Below, one piece after another: positions 51,151 through 60,462 of a stretch of DNA of 64,000 nt (within the stretch, counting starts at the first letter, position 1; each line of letters starts with the position of its first letter). Location of the stretch: positions 62,001 to 126,000 of the forward strand of contig JBBQWS010000002.1 of NCBI GenBank assembly GCA_038210415.1. The letters are read 5' to 3'. A model generated the notes under the pieces. That model saw nothing but the letters and a program-made list of their open reading frames with translations, had not been told where the DNA came from and ran no database searches. The translations under genes and the position numbers were made by a program. Source of the stretch: JBBQWS01 sp038210415. Lineage in GTDB: Bacteria; Actinomycetota; Actinomycetes; Prado026.

Positions 51151-52726
51151 GGCCGGCTTCCTCGAGGTCGAGCGATCGCTGAACCTTGCGCCGGGTGTCC
51201 TCACTGATCCGGCCTTCGTCGCGCAGCGCGAGCAGCCGCGCCGATTCGACAGCGAGCAGGTCGAGCCGCAGCCGCCGGTACGTCGGCCCGGTGTGAGGTT
51301 CGGCTGAGGCCGCCGCCGGGCCGCGTTGGAGCTGTTCGCGCGTGCGACCGACCCTTGATTCGAGCCCTTGCCGGATGCGCTCCAGCACCAGTGGTGACGC
51401 CGCGTCAGCGTCCAGCAGCTCGTCCAGCCGTTCGAGCGCCGCGGTGGCGACGGCGTGCCGGGCCACGGCTTCCTCGTCGCGGGCGCGTGCGAGGTCCTCG
51501 TTGACCCCGAGCCGTCGAACCAGCGGCTCGAGGGTCAGGCCCTGCACGACGAGGGTCAGGATGATGCAGCTGATGGCCAGCACGATCAGCAGGTCTCGGT
51601 GGGGGAACGGCGCCCCGCCGTCGACGGTCAGCGGGATCGACAGCGCGGCCGCCAACGGCACGACCCCGCGCGTGCCCGCCCAGGTCGCCACCGCGAGCAC
51701 CCGCCAGGTCGGCGCAGGGCCCTGCGAGTCGAGCGGCCGGCCGATCAGCCGAGGCAGGTAGCCGGCCGGGTAGATCCAGAGCAACCGGGTCAGCAGCGCC
51801 ACGAGCGTCACAGCCACAGCGGCGACCGCGAAGTTCCGGTCCGAGGCCGGCAGGTCGCGCACCAGCGTCGGCAGCTCGAGACCGATCACCGCGAACACCA
51901 CGCTCTCGAGCAGGAAGACCACGACGTCGTACACGCCGTCGATCCGCAGGCGTACGGCGCCCCGGGTCAGCTCGACGCCGCGGCGGCCGAGGTAGAGCCC
52001 GGCCACGACGACCGCGGTCACCCCGGACGTGCCGCAGACCTCGGCCACGACGTAGACGGCATACGGCGTCAACAACGAGATCGCGGTCTCGAGCACGATG
52101 TCGTCGGTGCGCCGCCGCAACTGGGCGACCAGAGCGGCCAGTCCGAGCCCCACGAGCGCACCGCCTGCGCCGAGCCGGACGAACTGGGCCGCCGCGCCGC
52201 CGACCGACACGGTGCCGGCGGCAGCAGCGGTGACCGCGACCCGGAACAGCACCAGCGACGTCGCGTCGTTGAGCAGGCTCTCACCCTGCACGAGGGCCAG
52301 CAGCCGCGGGGGCAGCCGGAGCCGCCGTGCGAGGGCGCTCACGGCGACCGGGTCCGTACTCGCGAGGACGGCACCGAGTACGAACCCGGCGGCCAGCGGG
52401 ACGTCCGGAACGATCGTGTGCACCGTGAACGCGACGGCCACAGCCGACACGGCGACCAGGCCGACAGCGAGCGCCGACACCGCGCCGATCACCTTGCGGA
52501 GCTCGGTGAGGGCCACGTCGGTCGATGCCGCGTAGAGCAAGGGCGGCAGCACGATCAGGCTGATCGACTCGGGCGTCACCACGACCTTGGGTAAGCCGGG
52601 TATGAGACCGACCACGAGGCCGGCGATGACCAGCATCGAGGGGGCTGGCGCCTTCAACCGGCCGGCGAGGGTCGCGACCACGACACCGAGCACCACGAGG
52701 CCGAGCACGATCTCGATACTGCGCAC
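51131..52726 (-). CDS. CPA1-family Na+/H+ antiporter
   Basis: A 531-residue antiporter with about twelve helices (residues 1-400) and a cytosolic C-terminal helical tail (residues about 410-531, VNEDLARARDEEAVARHAVA). The transport motifs ASTDPVAVSALARRL and GESLLNDATSLVLFRV hold the cation-binding Asp residues. It exchanges protons for Na+ or K+ to control pH and salt. GTG start with GGAGG upstream. Confidence 0.92.
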   Translation of the reverse strand: MRSIEIVLGLVVLGVVVATLAGRLKAPAPSMLVIAGLVVGLIPGLPKVVVTPESISLIVLPPLLYAASTDVALTELRKVIGAVSALAVGLVAVSAVAVAFTVHTIVPDVPLAAGFVLGAVLASTDPVAVSALARRLRLPPRLLALVQGESLLNDATSLVLFRVAVTAAAAGTVSVGGAAAQFVRLGAGGALVGLGLAALVAQLRRRTDDIVLETAISLLTPYAVYVVAEVCGTSGVTAVVVAGLYLGRRGVELTRGAVRLRIDGVYDVVVFLLESVVFAVIGLELPTLVRDLPASDRNFAVAAVAVTLVALLTRLLWIYPAGYLPRLIGRPLDSQGPAPTWRVLAVATWAGTRGVVPLAAALSIPLTVDGGAPFPHRDLLIVLAISCIILTLVVQGLTLEPLVRRLGVNEDLARARDEEAVARHAVATAALERLDELLDADAASPLVLERIRQGLESRVGRTREQLQRGPAAASAEPHTGPTYRRLRLDLLAVESARLLALRDEGRISEDTRRKVQRSLDLEEAGLTEPTE

Positions 52727-52786
52727 CAGGCCTCCAGGATCGCCAGAACCGCGCCGACCAGGCTTCCCGGCACACCGGTGGTCAGC

Positions 52787-54688
52787 CTAGTGGCGCTGGG
52801 CCTCCGGACCGATCAACGCCTTCATCGCGTCGAGCACGGCGGGGTCGGCGATGGTGGACGGCACCGGCTCGTCGCGACCTTCGGCGATCGCCCGCAGCGA
52901 CCGGCGCAGGATCTTGCCGGACCTCGTCGTCGGCAGCGCCGGAACGACGTCGACATCCTTGAACGACGCCACCGGTCCGATCTCGTCGCGCACCAGCTGG
53001 ACCAGCTCGCGACGCAGTGCCTCGTGGTCGGTCGTCGCGTCGGTCTGCAGCACCACCAAGGCGTGCGGCACCTGACCCTTGAGGTCGTCGTGGACGCCGA
53101 TCACGGCACACTCGGCCACGGCAGGGTGCGCCGAGACGACGGCCTCCATCGCCCCGGTCGAGAGCCGATGCCCAGCGACGTTGATGACGTCGTCGGTGCG
53201 CCCCATCACGAAGAGGTAGCCGTCTGCGTCGAGGTACCCGCCGTCGCCCGTGAGGTAGTGGCCGGGGTAGGCCGAGAGGTACGACGCGACGTAGCGCTCG
53301 TCGTCGTTCCACAGCGTCGGCAGCGTTCCCGGTGGCATCGGCAGGCGCAGGCAGATGGAGCCCTCCACGCCAGGCGGCTGGTCGTTGCCGATGCCGTCGA
53401 GCACCCGGACGTCGTACCCCGGCACGGGCACCGTGGGCGAGCCGGCCTTGATCGGCATCGGCTCCAGGCCGCGGAGGTTCGAAGCGATCGGCCAGCCGGT
53501 CTCGGTCTGCCACCAGTTGTCGACCACCGGCACGTGGAGCATCGTGGTGGCCCACTCGTGCGTGTCGGGGTCCAGGCGCTCGCCGGCCTGGAACAAGGTG
53601 CGCAGCGACGTCAGGTCGCGGGTGCGCAGCTGCGACCCGTTCGGGTCGTCCTTGCGGATCGCCCGGATCGCGGTCGGCGCGGTGAAGAGCGCGTTGACCT
53701 TGTGCTCCTCGATGACCCGCCAGAACGCGCCTGCGTCAGGTGTGCCCACCGGCTTGCCTTCGTACATCACCGTCGTCGCACCGACCAGCAAGGGCGCGTA
53801 CACGATGTAGGAGTGGCCGACCACCCAGCCGACGTCGGAGGCAGCCCACCACACGTCGTCTGGGCCGATCGCGTAGACGTTCGCCATGCTCCACAGCAGG
53901 GCGACGGCGTGGCCGCCGTTGTCGCGCACCACGCCCTTGGGCTTGGCGGTGGTGCCCGAGGTGTAGAGCACATAGAGCGGGTCGGTCGCCAACACCGGCA
54001 TGCAGGCGGCCGGGGTCGCGCCAGCGGCCAGCTCGGCCCAGCCGAGGTCGCGGCCGGGCGTCATCTCGGCGGTGACCATCGGCCGCTGCAGGATCACGCA
54101 GTGGTCCGGCTTGTGGGCGGACAGGTCGATCGCGTGGTCGAGCAACGGCTTGTACGGGATCACTTTCGTGCCTTCGATGCCGCACGACGCCGACAGGACG
54201 ACCTTGGGGGTCGCGTCTTCGATCCGCAGGGCCAGCTCGTGCGCCGCGAACCCGCCGAACACCACGGAATGGATCGCGCCGAGCCGGGCGCAGGCGAGCA
54301 TCGCGACGACGGCCTCGGGGACCATCGGGAGGTAGACGACCACCCGGTCGCCCTTGGTGACGCCGAGCGCCGCCAGGGCCCCGGCGAATCGCGCCACCTC
54401 GTCGAGCAGCTCGTCGTAGGTGAACCGGGTGACGCTGTCGGTCACCGGGCTGTCGTGGATGAGGGCCACCTTGGCACCATGGCCTGCGGCGACATGGCGG
54501 TCCAACGCGTTGTGGCAGGTGTTCAGCTCCGCATCCGGGAACCACCGGTAGAACGGTGCGGCCGAGGCGTCGAGCGCGCGTGCGGGCGGACGGATCCAGT
54601 CGACACCGCCGGCCGCCTCCAGCCAGAACCCCTCGGGATCGGAGAGGCTGCGGGTGTACGCGTCGCGATAGAGACCCATGGTCCTCAT
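52787..54688 (-). CDS. prpE: Acetyl/propionyl-CoA synthetase (AMP-forming)
   Basis: A 633-residue ANL-superfamily ligase that activates a short-chain acid through an acyl-adenylate. The AMP motif is YTSGTTAKPKGVVRD (about residue 255), the acyl-pocket motif WWQTETGWPI, the hinge region GRTDDVINVAGHRLSTG and the catalytic Lys in TTRSGKILRRSLR. Length and the N-terminal sequence YRDAYTRSLSDPEGFWLEAA fit PrpE-type propionyl-CoA synthetases better than AcsA (about 650), but substrate choice is uncertain. ATGs at 54688 and 54679 are both possible starts. Confidence 0.9.
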   Translation of the reverse strand: MRTMGLYRDAYTRSLSDPEGFWLEAAGGVDWIRPPARALDASAAPFYRWFPDAELNTCHNALDRHVAAGHGAKVALIHDSPVTDSVTRFTYDELLDEVARFAGALAALGVTKGDRVVVYLPMVPEAVVAMLACARLGAIHSVVFGGFAAHELALRIEDATPKVVLSASCGIEGTKVIPYKPLLDHAIDLSAHKPDHCVILQRPMVTAEMTPGRDLGWAELAAGATPAACMPVLATDPLYVLYTSGTTAKPKGVVRDNGGHAVALLWSMANVYAIGPDDVWWAASDVGWVVGHSYIVYAPLLVGATTVMYEGKPVGTPDAGAFWRVIEEHKVNALFTAPTAIRAIRKDDPNGSQLRTRDLTSLRTLFQAGERLDPDTHEWATTMLHVPVVDNWWQTETGWPIASNLRGLEPMPIKAGSPTVPVPGYDVRVLDGIGNDQPPGVEGSICLRLPMPPGTLPTLWNDDERYVASYLSAYPGHYLTGDGGYLDADGYLFVMGRTDDVINVAGHRLSTGAMEAVVSAHPAVAECAVIGVHDDLKGQVPHALVVLQTDATTDHEALRRELVQLVRDEIGPVASFKDVDVVPALPTTRSGKILRRSLRAIAEGRDEPVPSTIADPAVLDAMKALIGPEAQRH

Positions 54689-54728
54689 CGTGGCGGTACG
54701 ACGTCCCAGGCGCCAGGGACCTTCGGGC

Positions 54729-56381
54729 CTAGGGGAACGTACCGATGATCGGCGCGACGACGACCTTCACGATCATCGCGACGGGGTAGACGAGCGCGTA
54801 ACCGAGGTTCACCCGGGGGTCGGCGCCGGTTCGCTGGTTGACGTACGCCAGGACCGCCGGTTGGGTGTCGAGCGCAGCGATCTGTCCGGCCAGCCGCGGC
54901 CCCGCGACGGCAGCCAGCCGCGGCCCGGCGACGAGCATGACGGTGGCGCTCACACCGGTGACCACGAAGCCGAGCGCCAGGAGGCGAGGGCCCTGGTCGC
55001 TGGCGAGCGCCTTCGCGAGGGCGTTTCCGGCGTTGGAGCCCGCATAGGCGAGGAAGAGCAGCATGCCGAGCTGGTTGACCGCCCCGGAAGCCTGGTACGG
55101 GATCGTCCACAGCACCCGCCCGGTGCGTTGCAACCGGCCCAGCAGCAGCCCCACGAGCAACGGCCCCCCGGCCATGCCCAGCGCGAACGTCGTGTCGTTC
55201 GGCAATGGAACCACGAGCAGTCCGGCGAGGAGCCCGAGCGTGAGCCCCAGGGCCAGCCCGACCGGGTTGAGGTCGGAGGCGCCGCGTTCGGAGTCGCCGA
55301 GGAACTCCGCCACCTGGGCCATCTGCGGCCGCCGTGCGACCACTCGGACGCGGTCCCCGAGCTGGAGAACGAGGTCCTCGGTGGCCAGCAGGTCGACGTC
55401 GCCCCGGCGGACCCGGGTGGCGGTCGCCCCGAAACGTCGGGGCAACCTGAGCTGCTCGAGGGTGCGGCCCGCCACGTCGCGGTTCGACACCGTGATCCGG
55501 CGGAAGTCGAGCTGACTCCGGTCGAGCACCAGCGGAACGCTCGATGCGTGGCCCAGGTCGTCGACGATCTGCTCCACGATGTCGCCGTCGCCCACGATCG
55601 TCAGGATGTCGCCCACCACCGGGGTGGTCGCGGCCGAAGCGATGTCGACGGTGCCAGGGTGCCCCGGGACGTCCCCGTGCATCACCCGCGAGAAGACGAC
55701 CTTGTTGTCGTAACGCTCCTCGAGCGCGACCAACGACGGCAGCCCCGGCACGTCCACCCGGAGGGTGCGCTGCTCGAGGTGCGGCACCGCGTCCTCGGGT
55801 GACCCGGTCTGGGCCCCCGGCTCGGCGTCGTGGCCATGCGGCTTCACCTTGGTACGCAGGCTGATGCCGGCCGCCAACAGCATGCCGAGGACGCCGAACA
55901 GGTACGTCACCGAGTAGCCGATCGTGGGCGCGGCAGACTTCAGCTGCTCGAGGCTCGCGGCGAGGGCGGGCGTGTTCGTCAGCGATCCGGCGTACACCCC
56001 CGAGAGAACGGGGCCGCGCAGCCCCAGCAGGTGACCCACTCCCAGGGTCGTCGCAGCGGCGAGCAGGAGCACGCCCACGACCAAGGCCAGCGACCGGCCG
56101 CCACTGCGCAGGGCTGCGAAGAACGACGGCCCGACGGCCACGCCGATTGTGTACGCGAACAGGGCCAGGCCGAGCTGGCCGAGGACCGCCGGCAGCTTCA
56201 GTCGTTCGTCGTACGCCGAGAAAGCGAGAGCCACGAACAGCACCGCTGCCGGCCCCAGAGCGAAGCCACGCCAGTGGATCGTCCCGAGCGCGCTGCCCAC
56301 CGCGAGGAGGGTGAACAGCAGCAGGAGGGGGTTGTCGGCGGCGAGGTTCGCGAATCCGTGCAGCAGCGTGACGACGTTCAT
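54729..56381 (-). CDS. YidE/AspT-type transporter with RCK (TrkA-C) domains
   Basis: A 550-residue transporter of the aspartate:alanine exchanger family. Two membrane blocks (residues about 15-175 and 385-550) each have the internal duplication GQLGLALFAYTIGVAVGPSF and VNQLGMLLFLAYAGSNAGNA. Between them are two TrkA-C domains (LEQRTLRVDVPGL, VVGDILTIVGDGDIVEQIVD, LQLGDRVRVVARRPQMAQV). Transport of an amino or dicarboxylic acid, gated by a cytosolic ligand, is inferred. The ATG at 56381 begins the conserved N-terminus. Confidence 0.87.
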   Translation of the reverse strand: MNVVTLLHGFANLAADNPLLLLFTLLAVGSALGTIHWRGFALGPAAVLFVALAFSAYDERLKLPAVLGQLGLALFAYTIGVAVGPSFFAALRSGGRSLALVVGVLLLAAATTLGVGHLLGLRGPVLSGVYAGSLTNTPALAASLEQLKSAAPTIGYSVTYLFGVLGMLLAAGISLRTKVKPHGHDAEPGAQTGSPEDAVPHLEQRTLRVDVPGLPSLVALEERYDNKVVFSRVMHGDVPGHPGTVDIASAATTPVVGDILTIVGDGDIVEQIVDDLGHASSVPLVLDRSQLDFRRITVSNRDVAGRTLEQLRLPRRFGATATRVRRGDVDLLATEDLVLQLGDRVRVVARRPQMAQVAEFLGDSERGASDLNPVGLALGLTLGLLAGLLVVPLPNDTTFALGMAGGPLLVGLLLGRLQRTGRVLWTIPYQASGAVNQLGMLLFLAYAGSNAGNALAKALASDQGPRLLALGFVVTGVSATVMLVAGPRLAAVAGPRLAGQIAALDTQPAVLAYVNQRTGADPRVNLGYALVYPVAMIVKVVVAPIIGTFP

Positions 56382-56444
56382 GGTCCGATGGTCCCACCAG
56401 GCGGGTGGTCGCCCGGGGACGTTGCCGACGAAAGGGGTGGGCGC

Positions 56445-57341
56445 GTGGCCCGGATCGACTCCGCCGACGTCGCAAGAATCACCGACAGCCTCTACATCGA
56501 GGGGCCGTGAACCAGCCGTTCGTCGTCCCGGTTCTGGGTCCTGCTGGTGCTCGCCTCCGTGATCGCCACCGCGGGGCTCGTGGCGGACTCCACGGCCACC
56601 GTGATCGGGGCGATGATCGTCGCCCCATTGATGACGCCGATCCTCGGCATCGCGATCTCGGTGGTGCTGGCCGACCGTGCACACCTGCTGCGAAGCGTGG
56701 CCTACGTCCTCGCGGGCGCGCTCGTCGTGGTGGCGATCGGGTTCGTGATGTCGATCTTCGTGGCGCCGCCGGACCTGTTCGCGAACAACACTCAGGTGTC
56801 CGCCCGGATCAGCCCGCGGCTGATCGACCTCCTGGCCGCCCTGGCCACCGGCACGGTCTGCCTTCGCGCTCGTGCGCTCGGACATCTCCGACGCGTTGCC
56901 CGGTGTGGCCATCGCCATCTCGCTCGTGCCGCCGCTCGGCGTCGCCGGCTTGCTGCTTGAGGTTCAGCGGTACTCCGATGCCGCCCAGGCCGGGCTGCTG
57001 TTCGGCACGAACGTCGCGGCGATCGTGACGACAGGTACGGCGGTCTTCCTCGGCTACCAGGTGCGCGACGCGGCCCGCGAGTCCGGGGCCGAAGCGGGCG
57101 CGCTCAACGGGCGCACCCTGGTCGTCGTGGGCAGTCTGCTGGTGCTGGTGGCCGTCCCGCTGACGCTGGGCACGGTTTCGGTGACTCGTGACCGGTCCCT
57201 CCGCCGGACATCGACCCGTCGCTGCTACGCAAGGCCATGGACGACCACGGGCTGGGTGGTGCCGACCTCAGCATCCGACTCGTCGTCGGCGGGACGAGGT
57301 ACTGCCCTGCGCGGTCGACCGTCTGCTCGGCTCCGGGCTAG
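56445..57341 (+). pseudogene. DUF389 (TIGR00341-like) membrane protein gene with three lesions
   Basis: The GTG at 56445 (with GAAAGGGG upstream) starts ARIDSADVARITDSLYIEGP, then an in-frame TGA occurs at 56508-56510. The same frame continues with SSSRFWVLLVLASVIATAGL and STATVIGAMIVAPLMTPILG, the family core. Near 56875 the frame shifts to FALVRSDISDALPGVAIAIS and NVAAIVTTGTAVFLGYQV. Near 57200 it shifts again to PPDIDPSLLRKAMDDHGLGG and a stop at 57339-57341. An intact protein would be about 295 residues with six or more helices. The stop coincides with the convergent PPK2 gene end. Confidence 0.8.
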
Positions 57342-58171
57342 CCCGCGGTCTCGCCGGTCAGCGTGGCTGCGTAGTCGGGCACGTACGTCTGGGTGTCTCG
57401 GGGTGGGCGCACGTAGCCGGTCGAAGGAGGCCGGTGCGGAAGATCCAGCGGAACCCGCTGCACCTCGCGGTAATCCAGCGTCGACAGCAGATGGCTGATC
57501 ATGTTGAGCCGGGCCCGGCGCTTGTCGTCGCTGTCGACGACCCACCACGGCGCCTCCGGAATGTCGGTGTGGACCATCATCTGGTCCTTCGCGCGGGAGT
57601 ACTCCTCCCACCGGGTGATCGACTCGAGGTCCATGCCGGACAGCTTCCAGCGCCGCATGGGGTCCTCGAGGCGCGACCGGAACCGCGCCTCCTGCTCGGC
57701 GTCGCTCACCGAGAACCAGTACTTGCGGAGCAGCACGCCGTCCTCGACGAGCAGCCGTTCGAGGATGGGGCACTGGTGCAGGAACCGGTGGTACTCGTCG
57801 TTCGTGCAGTAACCCATCACGTGCTCGACGCCGGCCCGGTTGTACCAGGAGCGGTCGAACAGCACGATCTCGCCCGCTGCGGGCAGTTGGTCGACGTACC
57901 GCTGGAAGTACCACTGGGTGCGTTCGCGGTCGCTCGGCGCCGGTAGGGCAGCGATACGGGCGACGCGGGGGTTGAGGTACTGCGTGACCCGTTTGATGGT
58001 GCTGCCCTTGCCGGCCGCGTCGCGACCCTCGAAGACCACGACCAGCCGCTGGCCCGAGCTGCGCACCCATTCCTGCAGGGTCACCAGCTCGGCCTGCAGC
58101 CGGAACAGCTCGGTCTCGTACAGCTTCTTGGGGATCCGCTCGACGTGACTGACCTTCGTCTTCTTGCTCAT
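57338..58171 (-). CDS. ppk2: Polyphosphate kinase 2 (second copy)
   Basis: A 277-residue kinase with classic class-I PPK2 motifs: Walker A VVFEGRDAAGKGSTIKRV (about residue 50), NPRVARIAALPAPSDRERTQ, WYFQRYVDQLPAAGEIVLFD, RSWYNRAGVEHVMGYC (Walker B/lid) and FRSRLEDPMRRWKLSGMDL. It should use polyphosphate to phosphorylate nucleoside diphosphates, or run in reverse. Its promoter (TACGCT, 6 nt, ATG) faces away from the Pit phosphate transporter gene. Confidence 0.95.
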   Translation of the reverse strand: MSKKTKVSHVERIPKKLYETELFRLQAELVTLQEWVRSSGQRLVVVFEGRDAAGKGSTIKRVTQYLNPRVARIAALPAPSDRERTQWYFQRYVDQLPAAGEIVLFDRSWYNRAGVEHVMGYCTNDEYHRFLHQCPILERLLVEDGVLLRKYWFSVSDAEQEARFRSRLEDPMRRWKLSGMDLESITRWEEYSRAKDQMMVHTDIPEAPWWVVDSDDKRRARLNMISHLLSTLDYREVQRVPLDLPHRPPSTGYVRPPRDTQTYVPDYAATLTGETAG

Positions 58172-58177
58172 AGCGGC

Positions 58178-58183
58178 AGCGTA
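58178..58183 (-). promoter_or_regulatory. -10 hexamer TACGCT for leaderless ppk2
   Basis: TACGCT, GCCGCT (6 nt), ATG at 58171. The repeat copy B begins about 30 bp upstream of this hexamer. Confidence 0.55.
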
Positions 58184-58213
58184 CGGCGGTCGGCCCGCTC
58201 ACACCCGGTATCC

Positions 58214-58243
58214 CCGCCACAAGGGTCCCCTCATGCCACTAGG
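58214..58243 (-). repeat. Dispersed intergenic repeat, copy B (inverted)
   Basis: The reverse complement of the repeat core (read on the minus strand as CCTAGTGGCATGAGGGGACC plus CTTGTGGCGG). It is identical to copy A over this stretch and forms an inverted pair with copy C. Confidence 0.8.
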
Positions 58244-58330
58244 CCGCAGCCGCGGGGCACTCATTAGGAAGAGCTCGCCGAGTCTCGCGGCCGGTGCCCC
58301 GTCCTGGCGCCCGGCGATGTGGGGCGCGAA

Positions 58331-58372
58331 ACCTCGGCCTAGTGGCACGAGGGGACCCTTGTAGCGAAAAGG
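58331..58372 (+). repeat. Dispersed intergenic repeat, copy C
   Basis: The core CCTAGTGGCACGAGGGGACC plus CTTGTAGCGAAAAGGG differs from copy A at a few positions; the upstream ACCTCGGCC also matches A. It ends about 54 bp before the Pit gene start. Confidence 0.8.
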
Positions 58373-58425
58373 GGGAGGTGGCGAAAGGTGGGAGGTGGCG
58401 GAACGCGGGGGAGCAGGATGGGGGG

Positions 58426-59445
58426 ATGGCCGGCTCGCAGACGGTGGCGCTCGTGGCCGTCGTCGTGCTCGCGGTCGGCTTCGACGCGACGAACGGGTTC
58501 CACGACTCGTCCAACGCCGTGGCCGCACCGGTAGCCACCGGTGCGATGCGCCCGGCTCAGGCGGTCGGCGTCGCCGCCGCCTTCACGGTCCTCGGCCCGG
58601 TCCTGGCCGGTACGGCGGTGGCCGACACCGTCGGCGGGCTGGTCCGGGTCGGCACGTCCGACCTCATGGGAATCTTGACCGCCGCCCTGCTCGCTGCGCT
58701 GACGTGGAACCTCGCGACCTGGCGCTGGGGGCTGCCCTCGTCGTCCTCCCACGCTCTGGTGGGCGGCCTGGTCGGCGCCGCCCTGGTCGTCGGTGGGACG
58801 AGCGCCGTGCGTTGGGGCGGCTTCGTCGGCCTGCGGCCCGTGGGCGTCACCGGCGTTCTGGTCGCACTGGCGGTGTCTCCGGCACTGGGCGCGGGGGCCG
58901 GCTGGTTGCTCTCGGTCTCCGCCCGGCGCGGGTTGCGCCGGGCCCACCGCCGGGTCACCCGTCCGATCCTGCGGTCGGAGTGGGGGACGTCGGCGGCCCT
59001 GGCGTTCGCGCACGGCACGAACGACGCTCAGAAGACGATGGGGGTGATCACCCTGGCCCTGCTCTCCACCGGCACGATCAGCTCGTTCGTGGTGCCGTTG
59101 TGGGTCAAGCTCGTGTGCGCCCTCGCGCTGACCGTCGGGACGGCGCTCGGCGGCTGGCGGATCGTACGCACGATCGGTCGGTCGATCTACCGGATCCGCC
59201 CGGTCGACGGCTTGGTGAGCCAGGGTTCGAGCGCGGTGGTCATCGGCGGAGCGGCCCTGCTCGGCGCCCCGGTCAGCACCACCCATGTCGTCGCGTCGTC
59301 GGTCGTCGGTGTGGGAGTCGCGGGCCGGCGCCGGCACGTGCACTGGGCGGTGGTCCAGGAGATCGGCCTCGCGTGGGTCGTGACGCTCCCGGCGTGCGCG
59401 GGTCTTGCCGCCGGGGTGGCCCTGGCGGCCAGGATGGCCTCATGA
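58426..59445 (+). CDS. pit: Inorganic phosphate transporter (Pit family)
   Basis: A 339-residue membrane protein with about ten helices. The two PHO4 signatures are GFDATNGFHDSSNAVAAPVA (about residue 20) and AFAHGTNDAQKTMGVITLAL (about residue 200); LPSSSSHALVGGLVGAAL and GAPVSTTHVVASSVVGVGVA complete the inverted repeats. It carries out proton-coupled metal-phosphate uptake. The ATG at 58426 is preferred over 58294, whose extra residues come from the repeat region. Overlaps the DUF47 gene by 4 bp. Confidence 0.93.
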   Translation: MAGSQTVALVAVVVLAVGFDATNGFHDSSNAVAAPVATGAMRPAQAVGVAAAFTVLGPVLAGTAVADTVGGLVRVGTSDLMGILTAALLAALTWNLATWRWGLPSSSSHALVGGLVGAALVVGGTSAVRWGGFVGLRPVGVTGVLVALAVSPALGAGAGWLLSVSARRGLRRAHRRVTRPILRSEWGTSAALAFAHGTNDAQKTMGVITLALLSTGTISSFVVPLWVKLVCALALTVGTALGGWRIVRTIGRSIYRIRPVDGLVSQGSSAVVIGGAALLGAPVSTTHVVASSVVGVGVAGRRRHVHWAVVQEIGLAWVVTLPACAGLAAGVALAARMAS

Positions 59446-60050
59446 GAACCCACTGGTTCCTGCCTGAGACGCCGGACGTCCTCGGCACGCTGCGTCGGCA
59501 GGCCGACATCAGCGTCGAAGGGGCGGTGGCTTTCGCGGCCTGGGCCCGAGGCGAACAGGCGCAGGAGTCCGAGGTGCGGGCCCGCGAGCATGAGGCGGAC
59601 GTCGTGCGGCGCGAGCTTGCCGGGCAGCTGCGTACCGCGTTCAGCACGCCGATCGACCAGGAGGACCTCTACTCGTTGTCGGAGCTGCTGGACGCCGTTC
59701 TCAACGGGCTCAAGAACGTCGTGCGGGAGGCGGACGCGCTCGCACTGCCGCCGGACTCCGCGATCGCCGCGATGGCGGACGACGTCGTCCTGGGGCTACG
59801 ACACCTGCGCGGCTCTTTCGACCACCTCGTGGCGGACGGAGACCAGGCCACGTCCGAAGCCGACGCAACGCTGTCAGCCGAGCGCGCGATGGAGAAGACC
59901 TACCGGGCAGCGATGCGCGAGCTGGTTGCGGTCGACGACCTGCGCGAGGTCGTGGCCCGCCGGGAGCTCTACCGACGGCTGCTCGAGACGGGCGAACGGA
60001 TGGCAGCCGTCGCCGAACGGGTCTGGTACGCCGTCGTCAAGCAGGCGTGA
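59442..60050 (+). CDS. DUF47 (PhoU-like) protein, Pit accessory factor
   Basis: A 202-residue all-helical cytosolic protein of the DUF47/PhoU-like family, a common partner of Pit transporters and thought to regulate them. Sequence features: VLGTLRRQADISVEGAVAFA, REHEADVVRRELAGQLRTAF, STPIDQEDLYSLSELLDAVL and a metal-binding-like EADATLSAERAMEKTYR. Its ATG overlaps the pit stop (ATGA). Its last 14 bp overlap the convergent DUF1579-like gene. Confidence 0.92.
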   Translation: MRTHWFLPETPDVLGTLRRQADISVEGAVAFAAWARGEQAQESEVRAREHEADVVRRELAGQLRTAFSTPIDQEDLYSLSELLDAVLNGLKNVVREADALALPPDSAIAAMADDVVLGLRHLRGSFDHLVADGDQATSEADATLSAERAMEKTYRAAMRELVAVDDLREVVARRELYRRLLETGERMAAVAERVWYAVVKQA

Positions 60051-60456
60051 CCCTCCGCTGGTAGCGGATCGCCCAGCGCTCCTCCCACGCTGTTCCGTCC
60101 GCCGAGAACTCCCAACGCCAGTCGAAGGAGTCCGGCCCGATGCCCGAGAAAACCATCCGTTTGAACACCTGGTCGGCGTCGACCGGGGTGGGCGTGCCGA
60201 ACACGAACGTCCCGTCGGGCAGCGGCCCGCCGACGAACGCCCAGTAGCTGCCCGTCGAATCGACCCATGTCTGTCGCCAGTGCTCGCTGGACGAGTCGTA
60301 CGCGCTGACGCTCAGCCCCGAGAACGGTGCGGGTGGCGCGGCCTCGAACCGTTCGACGACGACCTTGCCGCCGAGCTCGCGGGTCACCGTGTTGCGGCCG
60401 CCGCCGCCGTCCCAGCTCGCGTCCCACTCGCCGACCCAGAAGTCCAGAGCGTCCAT
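60037..60456 (-). CDS. DUF1579-like calycin-type protein
   Basis: A 139-residue soluble protein rich in Trp and Gly with beta-strand spacing: LDFWVGEWDASWDGGGGRNT, ELGGKVVVERFEA, YDSSSEHWRQTWVDSTG, then DSFDWRWEFSADGTAWEERW. This is the lipocalin-like pattern of DUF1579 and related proteins; function unknown. The ATG at 60456 is supported by TACGTT 6 nt upstream. Confidence 0.8.
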   Translation of the reverse strand: MDALDFWVGEWDASWDGGGGRNTVTRELGGKVVVERFEAAPPAPFSGLSVSAYDSSSEHWRQTWVDSTGSYWAFVGGPLPDGTFVFGTPTPVDADQVFKRMVFSGIGPDSFDWRWEFSADGTAWEERWAIRYQRRVTPA

Positions 60457-60462
60457 GCCCCG

